Position numbers and translations under genes: made by a program
The notes under the pieces: model-generated
Database searches by the model: none
What the model was told of the DNA's origin: nothing
Seen by the model: the letters and a program-made list of their open reading frames with translations, nothing else
Assembly (NCBI GenBank): GCA_028015205.1
Contig: CM051518.1
Span: 34,996,001-35,060,000, forward strand
Direction of reading: 5' to 3'
DNA: 64,000 nt
DNA from: Mytilisepta virgata
Lineage: Eukaryota; Mollusca; Bivalvia; Mytilida; Mytilidae
Shown here: positions 32,501-44,500 of the stretch, piece after piece
Layout of the letters: every line of letters starts with the position of its first letter
How positions within the stretch are numbered: the first letter of the stretch is position 1

Positions 32501-35500
32501 TTTTATGTACCTCAAAGAGAGGTCACTTCTCCCTATCATTATGAAGTGTGGTAAGCCTTGTAGGAAACAAATTTTTCTTCATCAAGGTCCTTCTACCATG
32601 TCTACTTACAGGTCAGCATATCCTAACATTTGGCAGTTCTCCAGAAGATTTTTGCATGTATTTCCAATAGGGTCTTATGTTAACCTAAGTCCTCTGCTGG
32701 TGGCTATCTTGAATGAGGGATTGGCATCAAAGTAACAACACTTGGTCATTAACTTAGCACCTTATGAGGAACATTCATGCCATGTTTGGTTTCAATCAAT
32801 AATGCAGTTCTGTAGATTTTTGTTATATGCCATAGACACTTTCTGTCAAGTTTGGCTCTATTTGGTCAAGCAGTTTCAGAGAATTTTTTTTTTAAAATCA
32901 ACTAATCAGATACAAGAATTGCCCATAGAGGCCAGGTCGCCTGATCTGGACAAAATGAGGAAACTTTGTAAAAAATCTCCCACAGATTCTTCCTGTCAAG
33001 TTTCGTTCCATTTTCTTTAAATCAACTAGTTTGTTTATTTAGTTGGGGTTTTACGCCGTTTTCAACACATTTGGCTATTTCACAGGAGTTTTTATTGGTG
33101 AAGGAAGCCGGAGTACCCGGAGAGAATCACGACCTTCGGTAGGAAAATTGGCAACCCCGCCACAGGTGAGATTCGAACTCACGACCTCAGTGTTGACAGG
33201 CTAGTGATTACTAATAGTCATGATGCCAATGGCAGCCATGCTTGTTGTCCAATCAGGATGACAAAAATTAGTTTCATAAAAGAATTTCAATAGATGCTTT
33301 CTGTCAAGTTTGGCTGACAGCTTTGGCCAAGCAGTTCCAGAGGAAAAAAAAAAAGATTTTTTTAATTAACCAACAATAAACAAGAATTGCCCACAATGGC
33401 AATGTTTGTTGCCCGATCGGGACGAAATGAGGAAACTTTGTAAAGATCCTCCCATAGATGCTTCCTGTCAAGTTTCGTTCCATTTGGCCACGCGATTTCA
33501 GAGGGGAAGATTTTTTTATATCAGCCAATCAGAAACAAGAACTGCCCATTGTGGCCATATTTGTAGTCCGATCCTGTCAAGTTTTGTTCCATTTGGCCAA
33601 GCTGAAGCAGTTTCATTGGAGAAGATTTTTGAAATTTTAGCCAATCCAAAACAACAATTGCCCATGGTGGCCATTTTTAGTCTGATCGGGACAAAATGAG
33701 CAAACTTTATAAAGGACCGTACATACATGCTTCCTGTCAAGTTTAATTCTATTTGGCCCTGTGGTTTCAGAGGAGAAGATTATAATGTGAAAGTTAACAG
33801 ACAGACGGACACCAAGTGATGACAAAGGCCAGGTGAGATAAAAAGAAGGAATTTTATAAACAGCAATATGCCGATAATTCTGCAGGAAATAATAAAGCAA
33901 ATTTATGTTTTCATCGAAATATGGAGAATTAAACAATCTGTTATTCAAATTGTTTACACAGGCTTGAGCAAAAAACATTCCTCTTAGCGGTCTAATTTTT
34001 CAGGAAAAGGCTTTACATTTTGCAAAGGAGTTGGACCTCACTGCATTGCACTGATTTCATGGCCTCCAATGGATGCCTTGACAGTTGGACCTAGATGATA
34101 ACATCCCACTCATTGAGTTAAAAAACAAATTACTTTCGAAAATTTGGATGATGTAACAGAACTTGAGAATACAATCCCCACAGAGGAAAGTTGTGACTGT
34201 GACTGGGAAAAAACATTATTGGACAATACCACTGATAGGGAGAATGAATCAGACGAGGGTGATGAACAGGTATCAGAGGTGACAAAGACAAATCACACAT
34301 ATAAGACTTTGCTAGATTTGTTCAAGGAAGCAAGAGAATTTGCACTGGTCCCTTAATGTGTCAGATTAGATAGGTTCCACTGTATTTTTCTTATGACAAA
34401 CCATTAAAAAAAGTTTAGAAAGACTAAGGTGTGTCTGTTTTTCTGCCCCAGAAAAAAAAAGAGATGGGCAAGATTTTCCAAAATCAATCCCAACCTGCAT
34501 TTTTATGTGGGATCATTGTAAAATATTATAAGGATACATTCAATCGAACAAAACTAAATGAATGGAAACCTAACTGTCTACGATGCCAACACCGCTGCCG
34601 CTGTCAGGCGAATAAAAACTTAAAAATTAATTTTCTATAGAACCATAATTTGACAATTGCTCATTAGAGCTAGTAAAAGTACATAAATATGGTAATTCAA
34701 TCAAACAGTATATTTGAAATACCTAATTTATACTGCATAGATTTTAAACCTTAAAAATAAATATTTCCATCAGTAAATTTATAGACCTCCTTTTAGCCTA
34801 CAATTTTTAAAGAATTAAATTCTCCTCATACAAAACAAGCATTCTGAAAGTATTGCTGGGCAATACAATGTCCCCTACTGGCTTGAGCTGTGGGAAAACA
34901 CCCAAAATCTCCTGGAGTATGTTAATCAGACGAAGGCATATGGACAGAGTAATTCCTAAAAATCCTGAAACTATGTTTGCAAGAGGTACACAATAATTAC
35001 CCGATCAGCTTGCTCTATAGCTCATCATTATAAGTTAACATACCAAAAATAAGATTATTTGGTAAAAGCGTTCTAAAAAAGTCCATTTAACTAATATTTT
35101 GGCAATAATTCCTACTTACAAGGGCCATAACCCTCACAATAAGTACCCGTTCAGCACGCAACTCAAAATTGATCTGTAACTCATCATTATAAGCTCACAC
35201 CAAAAATACGATCACTTGGTAAAAGGGTTTGCCAAAAAAGTCTGGAAAACTGATTTGCCGGACTGACGGATGGATGGACGGATGGACAGAGTGCAATCCT
35301 AAAGTCCCCTTCAGCTTCACCGGTAGGGAACTAATTAACTATACATTACCTTGATTTGACCTTTACAGATTTAGCACTATTGTTTGTAACATATGTATCA
35401 TTTATTGGTTTAAGTTTTCCTTTGTGAGATTTCCATGTCATAGGTTTGGATAAACTGGCCTTCAAATCAAATGAAGGTTTTTTCGCTGACCTTCCAACAT

Positions 35501-38500
35501 CTATGGTGTTATTCAATGTGGCAGTAAACTTGAATGGGGTCACTGAAAAATTAATTAATAATTAATAATATTAAGCCATCTAAATTATCATTATGCACTG
35601 TCTGCTTTTCAATAAATATAATGTTCACTCTAACTTTCAGTGCAAAAAAAATATAAATATTCAATTTGGACAGATCTTATAAACATGCACAAGATCAAAA
35701 AAAACATGTAATGATTGTAACAGGATTCTGTTACGAAAGTCTCCCAAATGAACACCAATTGAATCCCCCCACCCTCCACACCCTAAAAAAAAAAATTGCT
35801 CCAAGCCCTGAAAAAATACTGTTAAAAGTCTAAAAATGAAGCTTTATTGCATCCTCCAGGGCCTGTATAATGCTGGAAATGCCTTTAAATGTGTTTTTGG
35901 AACACCCTTCAGGTCTGAGGGGTGTGCACCCGATATATAAGTATGCTGAAAGAAAAGATATAATTGATTGATTGACTGTTTATTGTTTAACGCCATACTG
36001 GCAGTATTGCAGCCAATATCATGGCGAGAGAAGATATACCGGTAATAAAGGTCAACAGAATAAGTAACACTGAATAATGCTGAAAATGGAACATATCAAG
36101 CAGAAATTACTCTCAGCCATCCCCTGAAAACAAATTTGCACCCCCCCCCCAAAAAAACCCAAATCATCCCATTGAAGTCTTTACATTAGTTTTTCAAGTT
36201 TTGACAATTTGAAATTGTTTTTTTCAATTTTCCCATAGACTTCTATAGTAAACCCGCCCCTTTTTGACCCCCCAATATTTTTTTCCCTCCCACATACTGC
36301 AAAACTTAAACGCTTAGGATCATCTAGGAACCTACAATACCATAAAGTACCATCAACTTGCAGCTAATGGTTTCCGAGATCCACTCTGGACAAGTTCAGC
36401 TGTGAGAAAGAAGCAGAAGAAAAAAAAAATATAATAATAATAAGAACCGTCTAAAAACAATAAGTCTCCAAACTTCATTTGGGGGACTTAATTAATTCTT
36501 CTTTCCTCATCCAAGCCTTGTCAAAGTATGCACCAGATCAAATAAAATGAATTCTTCATTTCTCATCCAAGCCTTGTCAAAGTAATGGGCATGAGACTGA
36601 AAATTCACTATCCCCTCAAGCTTCAACCATCACAAATGTCCATGATAAGGCCTAAAAAAAAATACCTGTGTTTCCTTTAACATGCTAAAAAAAATTAGGG
36701 TAGGTATGTACCGGTAGGCATTTAATGGGGATATTTAAATTAAATATAGTATTAAACTGGAACATAATAGCATAACATAGAGCTCAGCTAGTGGTTACAT
36801 CACATCACAGGAGGCCCCCTGAGTAATGGGCCTGCACTCCTTATTCGGTCAGGAGAATGCACTGGCCAATCAGATAACTTAATTAATTAACACTGGCATA
36901 CGAGGGAATGCACTGACCAATCATATATCCTAATTAATTAGCACTGGCCAATCACGTGATTGACATGCATCTCCGGGTCCTCAAGATGCAATTCATCAGT
37001 TTGAATCTTGGCGCCAGCTAGTGCACTTAATTTTATTTTTTCTTATATAGGTTGCACTATGAAAACTGACTTTAATAGTGCTTGTTCAAAAACTGCAAAA
37101 TATATATCAGGGTAGGCCCAAAAACTTAGGGTAGGTAGGGTTAGTGGAAACACAGATATATTTTTTTAGGCCTAAGTGAGAAGTCGATTGACGAAAATCT
37201 CCAACAAACTTGTGGCTGTCATGAATCATTTTAATTCTTAAAAGGACAAATATGGTTATTTTATTATCCAATAGTATCCATTAGGTCTATTTAGACTATA
37301 CCCTGTTTTAAGTGACTCCCATCAAAGCTTAGCCCTTCAAAACAGTTTCCCTTCAATATATGATTTGTATTGATATACATGTAAAGAATGTTTTGAAAAA
37401 AGACTGATAAGAAAGAACGATACATTTGTTCAACCATTATGTTTATTTTTATCATCACTACCTGTACTTGTGACTAAACCATCTCAGACAAATCATAAAT
37501 GTACATGTACAAGTATTTCAGTGAATGTTGCAAATGAGCATAAACATAAATTCATCCTTTGTCTGATAAAAGTCTAGTCTTTTGATTAGTATATTTAGAC
37601 ACAGATCTATTGAGAGTGTACAGAGTTCTGGATCCTATCTCCTGCCAATAACATGCAGATATAGATCTACTGACAGTATAAATAGTTCTGGATCCTATCT
37701 CCTACTGACTAGATACAGATCCACTGACAGTATACATAGTTCTGGATCCTACCTCCTACTGACTAGATACCGATCTACTGACAGTATATACAGAGTTCTT
37801 GATTGTGCCTCTTATAAACTAGAGACAGATCTACTGACAATATCCTACCCCCTACTGACAGTATACAGAGTTCTGGATCATCCCTCCTACAGACTAGATA
37901 CAGATCTACTGACAGTATACAGAGTTCTGGATCCTATCTCTGACTAGATATAGATCTTATGACAATATACACAGATCTGGATCCCGCTCCTACTGACTAG
38001 ATACAGATCTACTGACAGTATACAGAGTTCTGGATCCTATCTCCTACTGACTAGATATAGATCTTATGACAATATACAGAGATATGGATCTACGCTCCTA
38101 CTGACTAGATACAGAACTACTGACTGTATACAGAGTTCTTGATCCTACCTCCTACTGACTAGATACAGATCTACTGACTGTATACAGAGTTCTTGATCCT
38201 ACCTCCTACTGACTAGATACAGATCTACTGACTGTATACAGAGTTCCAGAATCCTACCTCCTACTTTCAGAGTTCTGGATTGTGCCTCTTTTAAACTAGA
38301 CACGGATCTACTGACAATATACAGAGTTCTTGATCCTACCTCCTACTGACTAGATACCGATCTACTGACTGTATACAGAGTTCTTGATCCTACCTCCTAC
38401 TGACCAGATACAGATCTACTGACAGTATATACAGAGTTCTGGATTGTGCCTCCTACTGACTAGATACAGATCTACTGACTGTATACAGAGTTCTTGATCC

Positions 38501-41500
38501 TACCTCCTACTGACTAGATACAGATCTACTGACTGTATACAGAGTTCCAGAATCCTACCTCCTACTTTCAGAGTTCTGGATTGTGCCTCTTTTAAACTAG
38601 ACACGGATCTACTGACAATATACAGAGTTCTTGATCCTACCTCCTACTGACTAGATACAGATCTACTGACTGTATACAGAGTTCTGGATCCTACCTCCTA
38701 CTGACTAGATACAGATCTACTGACAATATACAGAGTTCTTGATCCTACCTCCTACTGACTAGATACAGATCTACAGATAGAATACAGAGTTCTGGATCCT
38801 ACCTCCTACTGACTAGATACCGATCTACTGACAATATACAGAGATCTGGATCCTACCTCCTACTGACTAGATACCGATCTACTGACTGTATACAGAGTTC
38901 TGGATCCTACCTCCTTTACTGACTAGATACAGATCTACTGACAATATACAAAGTTCTTGATCCTACCTCCTACTGACTAGATACCGATCTACTGACAATA
39001 TACAGAGATCTGGATCCTACCTCCTACTGACTAGATACCGATCTACTGACTGTATACAGAGTTCTGGATCCTACCTCCTACTGACTAGATACAGATCTAC
39101 TGACAATATACAGAGTTCTTGATCCTACCTCCTACTGACTAGATACAGATCTACTGACAATATACAGAGTTCTGGATCCTACCTACTACTGACTAGATAC
39201 AGATCTACTGACAATATACAGAGTTCTTGATCCTAACTCCTACTGACTAGATACCGATCTACTAACAGTATATATACAGAGTTCTTGATCCTACCTCCTA
39301 CTGACTAGATACAGATCTACTGACAATATACAGAGTTCTTGATCCTAACTCCTACTGACTAGATACAGATCTACTGACTGTATACAGAGTTCTGGATCCT
39401 ACCTCCTACTGACTAGATACAGATCTTATGACAATATACAGAGATCTGGATCCCGCTCCTACTGACTAGATACAGATCTACTGACTGTATACAGAGTTCT
39501 TGATCCTACCTCCTACTGACTAGATACAGATCTACTGACTGTATACAGAGTTCTGGATCCTACCTCCTACTGACTAGATACAGATCTTATGACAATATAC
39601 AGAGATCTGGATCCCGCTCCTACTGACTAGATACAGATCTACTGACTGTATACAGAGTTCCAGAATCCTACCTCCTACTTTCAGAGTTCTGGATTGTGCC
39701 TCTTTTAAACTAGACACGGATCTACTGACAATATACAGAGTTCTTGATCCTACCTCCTACTGACTAGATACAGATCTACTGACTGTATACAGAGTTCTGG
39801 ATCCTACCTCCTACTGACTAGATACAGATCTACTGACTGTATACAGAGTTCTTGATCCTACCTCCTACTGACTAGATACAGATCTACTGACTGTATACAG
39901 AGTTCCAGAATCCTACCTCCTACTTTCAGAGTTCTGGATTGTGCCTCTTTTAAACTAGACACGGATCTACTGACAATATACAGAGTTCTGGATTGTGCCT
40001 CTTTTAAACTAGACACGGATCTACTGACAATATACAGAGTTCTTGATCCTACCTCCTACTGACTAGATACCGATCTACTGACAATATACAGAGTTCTTGA
40101 TCCTACCTCCTACTGACTAGATACCGATCTACTGACAATATACAGAGTTCTTGATCCTACCTCCTACTGACTAGATACCGATCTACTGACTAGATACAGA
40201 TCTACTGACAATATACAGAGTTCTTGATCCTACCTCCTACTGACTAGATACCGATCTACTGACTGTATACAGAGTTCTGGATCCTACCTCCTACTGACCA
40301 GATACAGATCTACTGACAGTATATACAGAGTTCTGGATTGTGCCTCTTATAAACTAGAGACAGATCTACTGGCAATATCCTACCCCCTACTGATAGTATA
40401 CAGAGTTCCGGATTGTCCCTCCTACGGACTAGATACAGATCTACTGACAGTATACAGAGTTCTGGATCCTACCTCCTACTGACTAGATACCGATCTACTG
40501 ACAATATACAGAGTTCTTGATCCTACCTCCTACTGACTAGACACAGATCTACTGACATTATATAAAGTATCTGACCTATAAATATCTTGATTACTAGTAA
40601 AAGAATTTTCCATTCTAACAAAATACATGCAAATGTGTGAAAATTAGTATAAAGTCAAATGTTTAAGATATTATACTATAAGACAAAATCACATACCAAA
40701 TGATTTCCTTTGTGGAATAGAACCTGTAGATTTCCTTGGATCGGTCTTGGGAGTTTTTGTGTCATGAGATGATGGTGTCTTCATAGACCCAAAATCCAAA
40801 TTCATTTTATCTGTAGATGTTATAGTTGGCTTAAATACATTTCCACTTGTTCTTGGAGATTTTCGTGTAAAGTTCAGGTTCATCTGTTTGGTTGATAGCA
40901 CAGTAGGTTTAAACACTTCTTTTGATGAGTTGAAATTAGGTGATTTCAGTAAACTGGCACTTCTGGGTGGTTTAGGTTTTACCTAAATAAAATTCAGGCT
41001 TGTTAAATAACAACAATTGATTCATTCTTACACATGTACATATAGATTCTCATTCAGGTACGAGTGAGTTATTTAATTTATCCACCCTAGATAGTTAAAT
41101 TTTGATTTTCAACAAGTGAGCCTTTAGCGAGCATGTTAAAATCTAAAATTTGACTATTGAAGGTGGAGAAATTCCATAATTCACGAGTAAATTGAAGGAG
41201 AATCTGTTTCTCTTATGATTTTCGACAAAAACCTCAAGAAAATGTTGTTGCAATGTAGTTTGTGTACATAGACGTCACTTCAGGACTTCTCTAGTTTATC
41301 GGTCCAATAACTAGAAACTAGAGGCTCTCAAGAGCCTGTATCGCTCACTTGGACTTAACTTTTCACCTTGAGTAAGACTAAAAATTTAAGTGTTGCAGTC
41401 AATTTGGCTGGTTTTTCTATAGGGTTCTATGTTAAACTAAGTTCGGCTGTGGTAGCCATCTTTGTTGACAGTCCATGTCAATGGACATATTTCTAAAAGA

Positions 41501-44500
41501 GAACCATCTGAGGACCATTACTGCTAAGTCTTGTTCCAACTTGCTAAGTGGTTTCAGGCAAAAGGTTTTTAAATGAAGTTTCCCATAGGGTCCTAGATGA
41601 AACTAAGTTCGGCTGTGGCGGTAATCTTAGTTGAAAATACAGGTGATTGGACACAGAGGACCATCTAAGGACCATTGCTGCTAAAGTAAGTTCAAAGTGG
41701 CTCAGTAGTTTCAGACGAAAACATTTTTTAGTGAATTTCCAATAGGGTACAATGTTAAACTAAGTTCCGCTGTGGCGGCCATCTTGGATGACAGTCCGGG
41801 TCATTGGACACAATTCTGAAAGAGGACCATCTGAGGACCATTTCCAATTGGTATCAGACAAGAAGATTTTTCAATGAAATTTCCCATAGGACCCTATGTT
41901 AAACTAAGTTCGACTGTGGCGGCCATCTTGGTTGACAGTCCGGGTCATCGGACACAATTCTAAAAGAGGACCATCTAAGGACCATTGCAACCAAGTCTAC
42001 TTCTAATTGGCTTAGTGGTTTTAGAAAAGAAGATTTTTGAGTGAATTTCCCATAGGGTCCTATGTTAAACTAAGTTTGGCTGTGCTGGCAATCTTGGTTC
42101 ACAGTCCACGAAATTGGACAAATTTCTGAAAGAGGACCATCTAAGGACCATTGCTGCCAAGTCTGGTTCCAATTGGTCAAGTGGTTTCAGACAAGAAGAT
42201 TTTTCAATGAATTTTCCCATAACAGCCCTATGATAAACTAGGTTTGGCTGTGGTGGCCATATTGGTTAACAGCCCAGGTCATCGTACATAATTCTAAAAG
42301 AGAACCTTCTAAGGACCAATATTGCCAAGTTTGGTTACAACTGGCCTTGTAGTTTCATAGAAGAAGATTTTTTAAAATTCATCCCCCCTTTTTTCTATTT
42401 TTAGTAACAGCAGCCATGTCGGTTGGAAGTTGGGGATGCAGTATACTTTGGGAAGGGGGCCACCCAAGGACCATTCCACCAAAGTTTGGTCCCAATTGGC
42501 CCAGTGGTTGCAGAGGAAAAGATCTTTAAAGGAATGTTACGCCGGACGCTGTCTTTAAAGGGCAAAAACTCCTATAAGGTGTCAATCAATGATTTTGGTC
42601 ATGTTAACTTATTTGTAGATCTTACTTAGTTGAACAGTTTTGCTGTTTACAGTTTGTCCTTATCTATAATAATATTCAAGATAATAACCTTAAACTGCAA
42701 AATTTCCTAAACATTAACAATTCAGGGGCAATAACCCAACAAAGGGTTGACCAATTCGTCTGAAAATTTTATGGCAGGTAGTACTTGACCTAATGAACAT
42801 TTTAACCCCAGTCAGTTTTGCTTTAAATACTTTAGTTTTTGAGATTTCAGCCAAAAAATGCAGTTTACCACTATGTTCTATTTTTAGCCATGTCGGCCAT
42901 GTTGGTTGACAGGCAGGGTCATTAGACATATTTCTAAAATTAGATACCCTAATGATGCTTGTGGCCAAGTTTGGTTTCATTTGGCCCAATAGTTTCAGAG
43001 GAGAAGTTTTTTGTAAAAGTTAATGGACGACGGACACCAAGTATTGAAAATAGTCACGACCCTTTGGGTCAGGTGAGCTAAAAAGGGCAGTAATTCCCAC
43101 ATAGAAATTTAATCACCAGGAAGTGGTTGAAGATATTATGTATTTTTATATTTTAAACATGTCAAGAATAGGAGAAATGTATGTATTCATTGAGATAGAC
43201 TTCCAACATTCGTAACATTTTGGAATAAGATTGCTACAGAATATTTATTAATATTTTGCAATTTTGAAAGCTATTTAATAAGTTCTAAGCTGCCAAATGT
43301 TGGGATAATTTGTTGATAACTCCAGCTCAGCGCAAACGTGTCTCGATACAAAACTTTCGAAGCTGCTTAACAAGCTGATAGGATCACAGGGAAGGATGAT
43401 AATGTAAAATATCAGCCAGTGGTCACAATATGAAGACTTTTGACTTGTTCACTATGCTCACTCACCAAAGAAAACTTCATATTGTGACTCTCGACTGATA
43501 ATCTATACATATCAACTGTAAGTTCTGAAATTTTCAGTGGAAGTCCATTAACAGGTTTATCAAGACTTCCAACTTTTGGAACAATGCTGAAAACAGTAAA
43601 TTATTTACAAATGCCAATTACCATAAGTTTAGGTGTCAATGAAGTTTTTTACCTTGTTTTCTTTCAATGGAGTTTTATGGTTTTTTAATCTACTAATAGC
43701 TTCCTTCGTCTGCTCTACTAAAAGTCTTGCTTTTTTCACAGACATGTTAGTTTCTTCTCTATGTTTCCTTTTCTTTTCCAAATATACATCTATAGAATCA
43801 AACTTCTCAAATTCCTTCTGGTGGATTTTTGTCCAGTCCTTATTACCTGTTTAAAAAAACAACATCAATGTGCATTCATACTGGATCAAATCTTAAGTTC
43901 ATTTATTAGACAGTGCAAATAAAAAAAAATTCATATCAACGAGTGGAATGTATCATAATGAGAATGACTTACAACCTACTTTTGCCATTGAATTTGTCTA
44001 ATATTCTATCAATCTATATATCTGTTACCTTTTATTAGCATTATGTTCCACATGTTCCAATGCTATATTGTCCAATTTCAATTCATAAAATTACAATTAC
44101 ACATATGTCAATTATACTGAACAATGAAACTCTTACTTTAAGGTGAAGATTCAGTAAATAAAAAATCCATAGAATTTTTGAAATTTTAACAGTGAAAAGA
44201 ACTGAATTTTGGAAGCCAGGTATGTAAAAAAATATTGGTCATCAAGTTCGTTTCATGGGGATACAACCTTGAAATGAGGAGGTTGAACTTTGCTTTTTAC
44301 ATAGAATTAATAGGGAAAGTCAATAAAAAATAGGTATGTTATTTATATAAATAGTTGTATAACATTCTACAGTCCATAGATTTAAAAAAAAAAAATGATG
44401 ATATTTTATTCTCCTTTTACAAATGTTTTACTGACAAAATCAATGATGTAAAAAAACTTTGTTTTCACTGCAGATGCATTTGAAGCTTTAAAACATTCAC

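Larger units (their letters stand above)
32240..34382 (+). pseudogene. Tigger/pogo transposase remnant, interrupted and catalytic core missing
   Basis: The first part (32244-32442) encodes a start CKKRILEND, a stop, then [20 protein letters not shown] and [16 protein letters not shown], the CENP-B/pogo-type helix-turn-helix. It is interrupted at 32443 by a family A element (to about 33845). Beyond it, about 33990-34365, come a broken [13 protein letters not shown] segment (second DNA-binding helix region), [12 protein letters not shown], and an acidic C-terminus ending REFALVP and TAA. The DDE catalytic part is absent, so the copy is dead. The right terminal repeat (complement CAGTGGAACCTATCTAATC) ends at 34382 before TA and resembles the ends of the element at 1539-2395, so both belong to one family. 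Confidence 0.7.

Noticed and set aside
37582..37947. 121-codon + strand ORF
   Set aside because: It is the translation of the 54-bp minisatellite; the unit is a multiple of three, so the frame stays open without selection.
37596..40558. Regularly spaced repeats resembling a CRISPR array
   Set aside because: Head-to-tail units without unique spacers, in an animal intron.
43415..43593. Open frame [20 protein letters not shown] on the - strand with an AG before it, next to a NUSAP1 exon
   Set aside because: It would need phase 2 input, but the upstream exon ends in phase 0, and the next exon (40982) follows directly in phase 0. The frame runs into the dispersed inverted repeat at 43388-43508.
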